Origin: JAJDNH01 sp964552395
GTDB taxonomy: Bacteria > Acidobacteriota > Thermoanaerobaculia > Thermoanaerobaculales > Sulfomarinibacteraceae
Reading direction: 5' to 3'
DNA length: 64,000 nt
Assembly (NCBI GenBank): GCA_964552395.1
Contig: CAZKGM010000002.1
Span: 186,001-250,000, forward strand
The position numbers were made by a program, and so were the translations under genes. Every line of letters begins with the position of its first letter. Positions within the stretch are counted from its first letter, which is position 1. The notes under the pieces were generated by a model. That model searched no databases. It saw nothing but the letters and a program-made list of their open reading frames with translations, and had not been told where the DNA came from. Of this stretch, positions 9,268 through 19,513 are shown in pieces.

Positions 9268-10470
9268 ATGAGAACTCGCGACCACAAGCCGATGCAAGCT
9301 AGGTTCCGAACCGAGAAGAATGGCCCCACGCGCCGCGAGGTCCTCGTCGGCGCAGGAGTCGCCGCCGCGCTTGCCGCCATGCCACGGCCAGCCGGAGCCG
9401 GCGAAGCCGCGGCGATCCAGCGCCCCTGCGTTGCCGTCGCATCCGCGAACGGTCTCCATGCCGTGAGACGTGCGGTGGAGCGAATGGACGCCGGCGCCGC
9501 GCCGGTGGAGGCGCGGTCGACGGCGTAGGGCTGGTCGAGGCCGATCCGAACGATGTCACCGTCGGTTACGGCGGTCTACCCAACGCCGACGGCGTCGTCC
9601 AACTGGATGCCTGCTGCATGGACGGCCCGACGATGCGAGCAGGCGCCGTGGGCGCTCTCGAACGCATCAAGCACCCGGCACGNNNNNNNNNNNNNNNNNN
9701 NNNNNNNNNNNNNNNNNNNNNNNNNNNNNNNNNNNNNNNNNNNNNNNNNNNNNNNNNNNNNNNNNNNNNNNNNNNNNNNNNNGATCATGCGGAGAACTAC
9801 GCGCGTGCTCCTGGTCGGAGAGGGGGCGCTTCGCTTTGCCCGCCAGGCTGGGTTCCCTGAGGAAGACCTGCTCACCGAGCGCTCGCGCAAGATCTGGCTC
9901 TACTGGAAGGAGCACATGTCTGACAGCGATGACTGGGTCGAGCCTGCCGGGGAGATCTCCGATCCCGATATGGCCTGGTTCATCAAGGAGTACGGCCCGG
10001 TCCGCCCGACCGGCACGATCAACCTGTGCGCGGTGAACGGGGCGGGCGACCTGGGTGGCACGACCACCACCTCGGGCCTGTTCTTCAAGATCCCCGGGCG
10101 TGTGGGGGACTCGCCGCTGATCGGGTGTGGGCTGTACGTCGACAATGAGCCTGGAGCCGCGGGCTCGACCGGCCGTGGCGAACCGGTGATCGAGATCGCT
10201 GGCTCTCACACGGTGGTCGAGTACATGCGACATGGCGACTCCCCCACCCAGGCATGCCTCCACGCCCTCGAGCGCATCGTGCGCGCCACCAGGGTTCCGT
10301 ACCTGCTGGACTCCAAGGGCCGTCCGAACTTCAACGTCAAGTTCTACGCCATCAACCGGGCCGGCGACCTCGGAGGCGCAGCGCTCTGGGCCGGTGGCCA
10401 GTACGCCGTCTGTCGCAGCGGCCATGAACCTGAGCTCAGGGACTGCGCCTACCTCTACAAGAAGGGATGA
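9268..10470 (+). pseudogene. Tat-exported glycosylasparaginase, interrupted by a frameshift and a scaffold gap
   Basis: Three pieces of one Ntn-hydrolase gene. Piece 1 (9268-~9513) starts with a twin-arginine signal (TRREVLVGAG) and the family's first strand (PCVAVASANG). Near 9513 the frame moves by one base: the family sequence resumes as VDGVGLVEADPNDVTVGYGG and continues to the 100-N gap at 9683. After the gap the first frame returns (RVLLVGEGALRFARQAGF) and carries the autocatalytic nucleophile Thr in TGTINLCAVNGAGDLGG, then GRVGDSPLIGCGLYVDN, the substrate-binding loop of N4-(beta-N-acetylglucosaminyl)-L-asparaginase. The enzyme cleaves the GlcNAc-Asn bond of N-glycopeptides. Because the frame slip lies ~170 bp from an assembly gap, an assembly error is as likely as true decay. 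A second start at 9292 is possible. Confidence 0.8.
9683..9782. other. Assembly gap of exactly 100 N
   Basis: A run of 100 undetermined bases inside the glycosylasparaginase gene. The exact 100 suggests a placeholder of unknown true length. Coding on the two sides belongs to the same protein family, so the join order is plausible. Confidence 0.95.
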
Positions 10471-10682
10471 CGTAACGCCCCACCGGCCCACCGTCGACGG
10501 TCGCACCACGCTCGGCCACGAAGAACCCGGTCAGCCTGTCCTTTCAAGAGGACACAACCTCCCGCCCGAGGGCGGCCTGGTCTCGCGGCCACCCTCGCTG
10601 GCTCCCACCGCGCTGGCACCGAGATTGCAGCATGGTCTGGTAGAAGCCGCAAACCAGGCACCCGCGGTTTCGGGAGGCGACC

Positions 10683-12191
10683 ATGAGAAGGACCACGAAA
10701 CACATGTTGATCGCGGCAGCAGGAATCGCCGCCCTGTCCCTGGCCGCTCCCGCCACCGCGGGCGTCGGAGTCGGGGTCACGGTCAGCGGCGGCGGCTTTT
10801 CGTTTTCTCTCGGCTACAACGACTACCCGGTCTACACCGACGCCTGGAACAACCCCGATTGGTCTCTCGACTTCAACCTGGCCCTCTCCGGCTATGGCGA
10901 CTGGGTATCGGTAAGCGGACTCGGCCGTGTCTGGCGCCCCTACGTAGCCGCCGACTGGAGACCCTACACCTACGGTCGCTGGGTCTACACGAGCCTCGGC
11001 TGGACGTGGGTCGCCTACGAACCCTGGGGCTACGTCCCCCATCACTACGGCGCGTGGGCCCTGACCTCTTTCGGATGGGCCTGGGTACCCGGCTACACGT
11101 ACCGGCCAGCCCATGTGGTTTGGGTTACCAGCGGCTCCGATGTCGGCTGGTACGCGGCTGGGCCTGCAGGTTGGAGCCACTCCCGGCACGCATTCCAGCG
11201 CGGGTACGACCGTGGCTATGACAACGGCTACTGGGATGGATGGCGAGATGCACGCTATGCAAGCTTCGTCGACTGGAGGCACATGGCGGACGACAACCTC
11301 GGCCGCCGCATCCGGCCCGGCGCCGCGATCTCGCGCCTGTCGGAATCAAGTGTTCGCAGACTCGCCGTTGGGCCGGCCAGGAACACAGTCGAGCGTGCCA
11401 TCGGGCATTCGGTCAGGGTCGTGTCTGTCAGCAAGCGCAGCGTGCGCGTCGACGGCCACTCGCTGACTGCAGTGCGCCCCGAGGGAGCAAACCGCAGCGT
11501 CTCCGTCCACGCCCGCGAAACTGTTCGCACAGCCCTCTCTCCCAGCGTAGCCAGGACCTTTCAACGGGGTCAGCGAGTGGTCACCACCCCGCGATCCACC
11601 CGTACTGTCACGACGAACGCGGCAAGGGTCCAGAGGGACAGAGCCGACCAGACACGCACCCTCGGTCACACCCTCACCGTGCGCCATGGGATGACGGCCA
11701 ACTCTCGTCAGCTGGCCACACAGCGCTCGCCCGGTGCGCGGGACGCTTTCGGTGTCAGGGACAACGGCCGAGCTGCGCCACTCAGCCGAAATCCCAGGAC
11801 TGCGGTCCCAACCCGAACCGAAGCGCAGTCCAGCTCTTCTCACGGAGCAGAAACGCGATCCTCGACTGTGGCTCGTGCACCCTCGATCACTCCGCGGCGG
11901 CTCATCGCGCCTACCTCCCAGAGTGTCCCCATGCGCACCCGTGCACAACCCGCCAGCCGTCGGCCCGCCGCCAGCTCTCGTCAGGTTCCCCGTGGCACGG
12001 TCAGTGGTCGCACCACCGCCTCGACGAGAACCACCGCCGTGCGGTCGGTCACACAACCCTCAGCTGCGACCGGCAACAGCCGGTCGGCGCGCTCCACCCA
12101 AGCCAGAGGTTCAATAGCGAGCGTTTCACGCTCCAGGGCCCAAGCCCGTTCCAGCCGCACGTCGAAACAACAACCGCCACGGCGCAAGTAG
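10683..12191 (+). CDS. Secreted DUF6600-like protein with basic Ser/Arg/Thr-rich tail
   Basis: 502 residues with a signal peptide (KHMLIAAAGIAALSLAAPATAG). Residues ~60-170 hold aromatic repeats of the DUF6600 type, with Trp/Tyr at regular spacing: GDWVSVSGLGRVWRPY, GRWVYTSLGWTWVAYEPWGY, HYGAWALTSFGWAWVPGY. Residues ~200-240 are Tyr/Asp-rich, and the last ~260 residues are low-complexity, very basic (Arg, Ser, Thr) and look disordered. The function of DUF6600 proteins is unknown; they occur in Acidobacteria and Proteobacteria, often with a FecR or Pro-rich tail. ATG 10683 has GGGAGG 5 bases upstream. The gene is a single unit ending in a strong hairpin terminator at 12215. The unusual tail could bind nucleic acid or anionic cell-surface polymer (inference). 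Confidence 0.7.
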   Translation: MRRTTKHMLIAAAGIAALSLAAPATAGVGVGVTVSGGGFSFSLGYNDYPVYTDAWNNPDWSLDFNLALSGYGDWVSVSGLGRVWRPYVAADWRPYTYGRWVYTSLGWTWVAYEPWGYVPHHYGAWALTSFGWAWVPGYTYRPAHVVWVTSGSDVGWYAAGPAGWSHSRHAFQRGYDRGYDNGYWDGWRDARYASFVDWRHMADDNLGRRIRPGAAISRLSESSVRRLAVGPARNTVERAIGHSVRVVSVSKRSVRVDGHSLTAVRPEGANRSVSVHARETVRTALSPSVARTFQRGQRVVTTPRSTRTVTTNAARVQRDRADQTRTLGHTLTVRHGMTANSRQLATQRSPGARDAFGVRDNGRAAPLSRNPRTAVPTRTEAQSSSSHGAETRSSTVARAPSITPRRLIAPTSQSVPMRTRAQPASRRPAASSRQVPRGTVSGRTTASTRTTAVRSVTQPSAATGNSRSARSTQARGSIASVSRSRAQARSSRTSKQQPPRRK

Positions 12192-12214
12192 CGGCCGGCG
12201 CCCCTACACAACCG

Positions 12215-12248
12215 AAACGGGGCGGCCGCCAGGCCGCCCCGTTTGTTA
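12215..12248 (+). terminator. Strong intrinsic terminator after the DUF6600-like gene
   Basis: Perfect 13-bp stem AAACGGGGCGGCC / GGCCGCCCCGTTT (12215-12227 with 12232-12244) with a 4-base loop, followed by TGTTAT. It sits 23 bp after the stop codon. Confidence 0.85.
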
Positions 12249-12337
12249 TCGGCAACTACACACAAAGCCGCGCTCGTGGTACCCTCGCTGTGTACAGAAG
12301 GACGGCAGCGATTGTCGAGTCATGAGGGCTCAGCAGT

Positions 12338-13429
12338 ATGATCGATCTTGAAAGAAACCTCGATGCATACCGAATCTTGGCCGAGATTCTGAGTGATATG
12401 CGAGGCGCCATCCAGAAGGAGCTCGAGTCACGCCACGGGAGCGACTGGTTCCGAACCGGCCTGCCGGAGGGCGTCCTTGACCGCCTGATCCAGCGCAAGG
12501 AGAAGGAGAAAGCGATCGACTGGTACGAGAGCGAGTACCAGCAGGTGATCGACTTCGCGACCTTCTTCGATCTCCTCGAAGTCCTCGAGCACGACAGTGG
12601 CCTGATCCCCTACCTCCGCGCCCTGGCGCCGAGCGCTCCGCTCCTGCACGCTCGCATGCTCGAGCTCGACGTGATGAGAGACAAGCTCTCTCTGGCGCGC
12701 TCCATCAGCGAGAACGAGCTCGTGTTCCTGGGTACGTTCCATCTGCGGTTCCGCCAGGCTCTCCAACGTGAGGTGGAGGCCGATGCCCAGGAGGGCGCTG
12801 GTGCCAAGCAGAACCAGGCGGCGAGCCCAAAGCCCACGAAGAAGGAAGAGGATGCGGCGGGTAAGGCGGCCGCAGAGGACGCGGAAGATCGTGACGACCA
12901 GCCGGTGGACATCAACGTCGCCAGAGCACGTTCGAAGGAAGCCCGCGCTGCCTCGGCAGGGGGCAACAACGCGACAAAGACGGGCAAGCCAGTTGCCCCC
13001 CTCCAACCGATAGAGGCCGCCGGCAGCAGCGCCCAGCCCGATCCCGAGCCCGCTGCCGAGCCTGTCGCCGAGGCAGCTACAGAGCCTGCGGTTGCTCCTC
13101 TCAAGCAAGCTATGGATGACAACAATCACCGCGAGGTCCTGCGGACCCTCTACCGTGAGGTGACATCGATCGCGGAAGGCCTGTGGGGATCGGATGTCCC
13201 CCCAGCCCCCTCGGTATGGGAGAAGGTCCGGGTTCACCCCTGGTATGAGGGCAACTTCTCATCCCTCGGTCTCAAGCCGCTGTCGGACTTCTACGACATC
13301 GCATCCAAGGTGCGGGAGCGGATGTCTGACGGGATCGCCAAGGACGAGCTCCAGGAATTCCTCAAAAACCACAGCTTCGCCAATGTGCTTCTCTCTCTTC
13401 GGGATATGTTCCAGAAGAACGGCATCTAG
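12338..13429 (+). CDS. Protein of unknown function, two helical domains joined by an acidic/Ala-rich linker
   Basis: 363 residues, no signal peptide. The N-terminal domain (about 1-150) is helical with a cluster FATFFDLLEVLEHD, and resembles HEPN/Swt1-like helical bundles in general texture, although the catalytic R-x4-6-H is not evident; I do not assign it to that family. Residues ~150-250 are a disordered linker rich in Ala, Glu, Lys and Pro. The C-terminal ~110 residues are a second helical domain (EVLRTLYREVTSIAEGLWG; LGLKPLSDFYDIASKVRERM). GAGGG at 12324-12328 precedes ATG 12338 by 9 bases. It stands alone between the DUF6600 terminator and a convergent transglycosylase gene. I do not recognise the family. 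Confidence 0.7.
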   Translation: MIDLERNLDAYRILAEILSDMRGAIQKELESRHGSDWFRTGLPEGVLDRLIQRKEKEKAIDWYESEYQQVIDFATFFDLLEVLEHDSGLIPYLRALAPSAPLLHARMLELDVMRDKLSLARSISENELVFLGTFHLRFRQALQREVEADAQEGAGAKQNQAASPKPTKKEEDAAGKAAAEDAEDRDDQPVDINVARARSKEARAASAGGNNATKTGKPVAPLQPIEAAGSSAQPDPEPAAEPVAEAATEPAVAPLKQAMDDNNHREVLRTLYREVTSIAEGLWGSDVPPAPSVWEKVRVHPWYEGNFSSLGLKPLSDFYDIASKVRERMSDGIAKDELQEFLKNHSFANVLLSLRDMFQKNGI

Positions 13430-13801
13430 TCCCACCCGGGCCATCCGTCCGCGATCTACTGCGAGCGACGATACGCGAGCCGTCGCTGTGCTCTTCGCGC
13501 CTCGCTGTCCTCAACATACAGAGAGTATGCCTGCGGCAGCTCGACGCTCAGAACCCAGCGCTGACAAGCGTCTCGCCGCTCTCGCTACGATTGCGCCCGG
13601 ATAGCCCGGGCTTAGAGCCCATGATGTGCTCCAGCGCGAGAAAACGCACGTCTCGGAGCCGTCTCCCGTCTCGCTTCGAGCGTCTTGCGAGCTAAGTGAG
13701 CAGGCTGGATCTCCTGACCTACTCACCTCCTCACCACCCAGGTGGCCGTTGGAACTCAATCACCTAATCACTCAATTACTGAGTCACGTGCTGGGCGGGG
13801 A
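13430..13801. other. Convergent intergenic region with a dispersed repeat copy and simple sequence
   Basis: No gene seen in these 372 bases. They hold copy A of a 47-bp element at 13456-13502 that recurs at 54665-54710, a small hairpin GGGCT-TAG-AGCCC near 13608, and C/T-rich direct repeats (CCTACTCACCTCCTCACC type) at about 13710-13790 of a kind also seen at 34500-34560. Confidence 0.6.
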
Positions 13802-15853
13802 TCAGAGGCCGGGGGATGCCGTCGGCGGGAACTGCTCGGTGTAGGCTGCGTAGCGTCGGAGGATGCGGCGCGTGTACGACACGGCGCGGCGACAGCGGCA
13901 CACACCCGACGGGAAGCGCCGCGCGATGTCGGGGTTGTCCAGCAGCACCAAGGCGGTTTCGACGTTGCCCGACCACCGGTCCGCATTAAGGCCCATCTCC
14001 TCGGCCAGGCGGCGGGCATCCGCCACGTGCCGCGGGCCCACGTTGTACGCTGCCAGCGCCATGGGCACCCTATCCGCCATCGGTACGTCCGAGAACTCCT
14101 CCATCAGCCGGCTTAGGTACCGGATCCCGGCAGGAATCGCTTGCTTCGGATCGTCGGGGTTGCCGCCCCCCAGCTCATTCCATGTCGGCGGCATGAATTG
14201 AAAGAGGCCAGCGGAGCCTCCCGGCCCAACCGCCTTCGGATCGAACCTCGACTCCTCGTACATCAACGACGCCACCAGCCGCCAGTCCATCCTGTAGCCC
14301 CGCACCGCCTCCTGCAGAATGGAGTCGTACGGGGTGAGCGCGCCTGGAGGAGTTGGCGGAACGTGGCGGGGCCTGTAGCGTCGCCCTGGGTAGAGCTCCG
14401 CCAGCGCAAGCTCCTGCAGCAGGCCGGACCGCTTCACCTCGTGAAGGAACCTGTCCGCCGCATCGCGCAGCTGCGGAGACCAGGAGCCGAGGACCCATCG
14501 TAGCGAGCAATCGGGAACCACGACCGGCCCCTCCCGGAGAGCGGGCCGGTTGGGGAGCTCGAGCCGGGCTGTGTCGGCATCCGCGAGCGCAAGACTTGCG
14601 GCGCCCGTCTCCACCGCGGCCATCGCGCTGAGCGCATCCGACCCAGGTCCCAGGGACTCCGGACTGACCGCGAGCTGATCGGGAAGCAGCCTCAGGACCG
14701 GCGCCAACCCCTCGCTGACCGCGATCCGGCGGCCGGCGAGATCCTCCACCGCAGCGGGCGGATCGTCGCTGCTGGACAGGATCAGGACCAGATCCGTGCT
14801 GCGGTAGGGTTGGGTGGCCAGAACGTCCCCACCGGTCAGGCGTAGGAAGGGCTCATGGAGAGCCGCCAGATCGCCGTACCCTCGCTCCAACCAGGCAAGA
14901 GGACTCTCGTGCGGCGGTGGAATCACCAGCTCAAGACGTACGCCGAGCGAGCGCGCGAAGCTGAGCGCGAGATCGTACTCGAAACCCTCCAGGCCGCCGG
15001 TAGCAACCGTACATGTCGTGGGTGAGTTCCGGGTCACCAGCCGCAGGACCCTCTCTCGCTTGACTTCCGCGAGGTCACGGCAGGCAACGGTGCGGGTGGA
15101 GAGGGACAGGACCTTCTCGGCGAACAGCACATCGTCTACCGCAGCTCGCAACCGAGAGTTGGCTGGCCGCATGGCCCAGACCAGAGGACGGGTCTCGGCC
15201 AATGGTCCGACGACCACGAGACCATTGCCGTAGGGCATCGCCTCGACAAGGCCCGAGTCCGCTACAGACAGGGCATACCTCCCCTCGCGCACCCGAGTTA
15301 GAACCTCTTCGAGACTCACCTCCTCTGGAATCGGCCGGACGTGCAAGCTCGGTCCCTGACGATCCAGTAGGTCCGTGTCCTCCCATTTCTGGGCCGACGG
15401 TTGGAGGTAGACCGCGCGCCCCTTGAGATTGCCGACCGTGTCGACCCCGGACGGCCCGTATGCCACCAGCAAGTCGTCGACCCAGTCGACCGCCGCGCTC
15501 GCCGCCATGCCTTCGCGGCGCAGCCCGGCGGGAGAGAAGCGATGCACCCCGATATCTCCACGCCCCATCCGCAGCCAGGCGAGCACCTGGTCGTTGCGCC
15601 GGGCCCGAACCCAGCGCAACTTGACGCCGAGACGAGCAGCCAGGTGACGCAGCAAGGCCAACTGATCCACGCGGCCGGCAGTGTGTACCGGGGAGTCCAG
15701 AAATCCAGGTCTCACGATCACCCGCAGCTCGCCGGCGGCACGCACCTGGTCGAGGTCCCCGGTGCGCAGCCTCTCGTGATGACACGCAAGTGAGGACATC
15801 CCGGCGACGCAGGCCACGAAGGCGGCGGCGCGGACGGCGGCACGTGAGGTCAC
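13802..15853 (-). CDS. MltF-like lytic murein transglycosylase with two tandem solute-binding domains
   Basis: 683-residue predicted lipoprotein (lipobox-like SSLAC after a hydrophobic N terminus). Residues ~38-270 form a type-3 periplasmic binding domain (ELRVIVRPGFLDSP). Residues ~270-500 form a second one that begins exactly like MltF (VLRLVTRNSPTT, then GFEYDLALSFARSLGV). Residues ~515-660 are an SLT goose-type lysozyme domain with catalytic Glu in MYEESRFDP and the SAGLFQFMP and AAYNVGP motifs. MltF cleaves peptidoglycan to 1,6-anhydro products and uses its binding domain as a sensor. Escherichia coli MltF (~518 residues) has only one binding domain, so the N-terminal copy is extra. The start is GTG at 15853, with only a weak ribosome binding site. 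It lies divergent from icd. Confidence 0.88.
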   Translation of the reverse strand: MTSRAAVRAAAFVACVAGMSSLACHHERLRTGDLDQVRAAGELRVIVRPGFLDSPVHTAGRVDQLALLRHLAARLGVKLRWVRARRNDQVLAWLRMGRGDIGVHRFSPAGLRREGMAASAAVDWVDDLLVAYGPSGVDTVGNLKGRAVYLQPSAQKWEDTDLLDRQGPSLHVRPIPEEVSLEEVLTRVREGRYALSVADSGLVEAMPYGNGLVVVGPLAETRPLVWAMRPANSRLRAAVDDVLFAEKVLSLSTRTVACRDLAEVKRERVLRLVTRNSPTTCTVATGGLEGFEYDLALSFARSLGVRLELVIPPPHESPLAWLERGYGDLAALHEPFLRLTGGDVLATQPYRSTDLVLILSSSDDPPAAVEDLAGRRIAVSEGLAPVLRLLPDQLAVSPESLGPGSDALSAMAAVETGAASLALADADTARLELPNRPALREGPVVVPDCSLRWVLGSWSPQLRDAADRFLHEVKRSGLLQELALAELYPGRRYRPRHVPPTPPGALTPYDSILQEAVRGYRMDWRLVASLMYEESRFDPKAVGPGGSAGLFQFMPPTWNELGGGNPDDPKQAIPAGIRYLSRLMEEFSDVPMADRVPMALAAYNVGPRHVADARRLAEEMGLNADRWSGNVETALVLLDNPDIARRFPSGVCRCRRAVSYTRRILRRYAAYTEQFPPTASPGL

Positions 15854-15957
15854 TCTCAGACTGTAACACTCGCTCTTGTGAAATCCGTGACAAGCCGCAG
15901 CACCTCGCGTATCATGAGCCCGCGGCCCGCGGCCGCAAACCAGTCGGGAGGTGGGTT

Positions 15958-17301
<1,344 letters not shown>

Positions 17302-17329
17302 TTGCCCTCGAGCGACTGACCCCAAGCTC

Positions 17330-17358
17330 ACGGCCCCGCGGCGATTGTCCGGGGCCGT
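17330..17358 (+). terminator. Hairpin after icd
   Basis: Stem ACGGCCCCG / CGGGGCCGT with an 11-base loop, 28 bp after the stop. The following tract (TGCTCTC) is poor in T, so termination may be partial. Confidence 0.5.
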
Positions 17359-17528
17359 TGCTCTCAGCGCCGATCGCTCTCTTGCAAAAGCTCCGCCGTT
17401 TCGTCAGACTTCAAAGGGAAGACACAGCTCCGACCAGTAGCCGCCGGGAGACGCTGACGCTTCTCAGAAGCCTCCGTTGAGAGTCAGCGCTCGTTGCTGG
17501 GCCAGGGGCGCCGGCAAGGAGAGCAGCG

Positions 17529-19316
17529 ATGCCTGAACGCACCATCCTCGATCTGTATCACAACGATATACAGCGGCCCCGCGACCGACACTACACGCAC
17601 TTCTTCCCGGGTGGGTCGAGAGCGTTGTCCACGGACGAGTTCGCGTCGCGAACGGCGGCGCTTGCCGAAGGGCTTGCAGGGCTCGGAGTGGGGCGAGGCG
17701 ACCGCGTCCTGCTGCTGTCGGAGAATCGCCCGGAGTGGCACATGGTCGATCTCGCCGTGCTCGCTCTGGGAGCGACCGACGTCCCTGTCTACACCACGTT
17801 GACCCCGCAGCAGATCGCATACCAGGCGCACGACTCGGGAGCCGTGGTGGCGGTCGGAGAAACCGCCGATCACATCGAGCGCTTCCAACTGATCAGAAGC
17901 GAGTGTCCCGGGCTCCGCCACCTGGTCCAGATCGAGGGCCAAACGGCCGAGGGCGCGCTGGCGCTGGACGACCTCCTCTCCACAGCCTCGGCCGGCGCCG
18001 TGGACCGGTTCTGGGAGCGCGCATCCGAGGTGAAGGCGGACGACCTCGCCTCGATCGTCTACACGTCCGGAACGACCGGCGAACCCAAGGGAGTGATGCT
18101 GACGCACCAGAACTTCGTCAGCAACGTGCTCGCCGTGATGCCGCGGGTCCCAATGGATCACAATGACCTCGGGCTCGAGTTCCTGCCCCTCTGCCATGTT
18201 TTTGAACGCACGGTGGCTTACGCCTACATGTACGTCTCCGCGTTCGTGGCCTACTGCGCCACCAAGGACGTCGCCGAGCTCATAGCAACCGTGGCGCCGA
18301 CCACCTTTGCCAGCGTCCCACGCCTGTACGAGAAGATCTACACTGCGATCAACTCCAAGGTCGAGGCCGCGCCGCCGATCCGTCGATCCCTCTTCCACTG
18401 GGCCACCGGCGTCGGCTGGGAGGCTGCCCAGCGCCGGCTGGTGGGCCGTTCCCTGGGTCCAGGTCTGGGCGTTCGTCACGCCCTGGCCGACAAGCTGGTG
18501 CTGTCCAAGGTCCGACAGGCCTTGGGCGGGCAGTTGCGCTTCTCGATTTCCGGCGGCGCGCCCCTGCCGCTCTACGTCAATGAGTTCTTCCACTCGATCG
18601 GGCTGCCGATCCAGGAAGGGTACGGTCTCACCGAGACCTCGCCGGCGATCGGGATTGCCGGGTTCGAGCCCGGAGACAACCGCCTCGGTTCCATCGGCCG
18701 CGGCCTCGAAAACCTGGAGGTCAAGCTGGCCGCGGACGGCGAGCTGCTCGTCAAGGGGCCCAGCATCAGCAAGGGGTACTGGAACAAGCCGGAACAAACC
18801 GCCGAGGTGTTCGATGAGGAGGGGTTCTTCCACACTGGCGACATCGCCCGTATCGACGAGGACGGCTTCATCTTCATCACCGACCGCAAGAAGGACCTCA
18901 TCGTGACCGCAGGGGGAAAGAACGTCGCTCCACAGCCAATCGAGGCCGCGCTCAAGAAGTCCCCGCTGGTGGACAACGCCCTCCTCATTGGCGATCGCAG
19001 ACCCTTCATCATCGCCCTGCTGTCGCCCGGCGAGGAGGAGCTCGCCGCATGGGCTCGCCAGAACGGCCTTGAGGCCGACGTCCTGAGCGACTTGCTGGCT
19101 CTGCCACAGGCCGCGGCCGCCTACGAGCGGGTGGTCGAGGGAGTCAATGCCCACCTCGCTCGCTACGAGCAGATCAGGAAGTTCGCCGTTCTGCCGAGGA
19201 TGCTCAGCATAGAAGACGGAGACCTGACACCGACCATGAAAGTCAAGCGCCGCGTGGTTGAGAGAGAGTTTGCCGGTTTGATCGACGAGCTATACGGCGG
19301 CAACGTGGAGGCGTAG
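17529..19316 (+). CDS. Long-chain fatty acid--CoA ligase (FadD15-like AMP-binding enzyme)
   Basis: 595 residues of the ANL superfamily. ATP/AMP-binding P-loop IVYTSGTTGEPKG, linker motif GYGLTETSP, HTGDIARIDEDGF with the ribose-binding Asp, DRKKDLIVTAGGKNVAP hinge, and the catalytic C-terminal Lys in DLTPTMKVKRR. The length and the LCHVFERTVAY segment are typical of the ~600-residue very-long/long-chain acyl-CoA synthetases (FadD15, LACS). It activates fatty acids to acyl-CoA via acyl-AMP; cytoplasmic or membrane-associated. AAGGAGAG at ~17516 precedes ATG 17529. It lies 227 bp after icd and ~200 bp before icmF, all on the plus strand, a region of acyl-CoA and TCA metabolism. Confidence 0.9.
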   Translation: MPERTILDLYHNDIQRPRDRHYTHFFPGGSRALSTDEFASRTAALAEGLAGLGVGRGDRVLLLSENRPEWHMVDLAVLALGATDVPVYTTLTPQQIAYQAHDSGAVVAVGETADHIERFQLIRSECPGLRHLVQIEGQTAEGALALDDLLSTASAGAVDRFWERASEVKADDLASIVYTSGTTGEPKGVMLTHQNFVSNVLAVMPRVPMDHNDLGLEFLPLCHVFERTVAYAYMYVSAFVAYCATKDVAELIATVAPTTFASVPRLYEKIYTAINSKVEAAPPIRRSLFHWATGVGWEAAQRRLVGRSLGPGLGVRHALADKLVLSKVRQALGGQLRFSISGGAPLPLYVNEFFHSIGLPIQEGYGLTETSPAIGIAGFEPGDNRLGSIGRGLENLEVKLAADGELLVKGPSISKGYWNKPEQTAEVFDEEGFFHTGDIARIDEDGFIFITDRKKDLIVTAGGKNVAPQPIEAALKKSPLVDNALLIGDRRPFIIALLSPGEEELAAWARQNGLEADVLSDLLALPQAAAAYERVVEGVNAHLARYEQIRKFAVLPRMLSIEDGDLTPTMKVKRRVVEREFAGLIDELYGGNVEA

Positions 19317-19327
19317 CTGGTCCTGAC

Positions 19328-19465
19328 GGTGGGAGAACGACTCAGCTGCCAAGAGGCGAAAAGCGCCGAGAGCAGAAAAGGGCGGCTCTCCTGGCGGCCT
19401 TGGCGCCTTCGCGGTTCACGGGCGGGATGGAGACAGCTGAGAAGGCAACTGCCTAGAGGCGAGAC
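19328..19465. repeat. Imperfect intergenic palindrome of GCCAAGAGGCG type
   Basis: The left part (GCCAAGAGGCGAAAAGCGCC) and the right part (GGCGGCCTTGGCGCCTTCGC) are roughly inverse to each other around 19350-19425, and a CAGCTG..CTGAGAAGGCAACTGCC pair flanks them. Similar palindromes made of gene-like words of this type are scattered between genes in many environmental bacterial genomes. No coding sense found. Confidence 0.45.
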
Positions 19466-19513
19466 CTGGTCCGGGGTAGAATCACGCTGGGCTTGGCCCA
19501 CCGGGAGGGGAAG

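Noticed and set aside
10471..10682. Possible riboswitch in the leader of the DUF6600-like gene
   Set aside because: Several short hairpins can be drawn, but no conserved riboswitch core was recognised.
12338..13429. HEPN toxin or Swt1-like RNase
   Set aside because: Helical texture only; the catalytic R-x4-6-H signature could not be located and there is no antitoxin neighbour.
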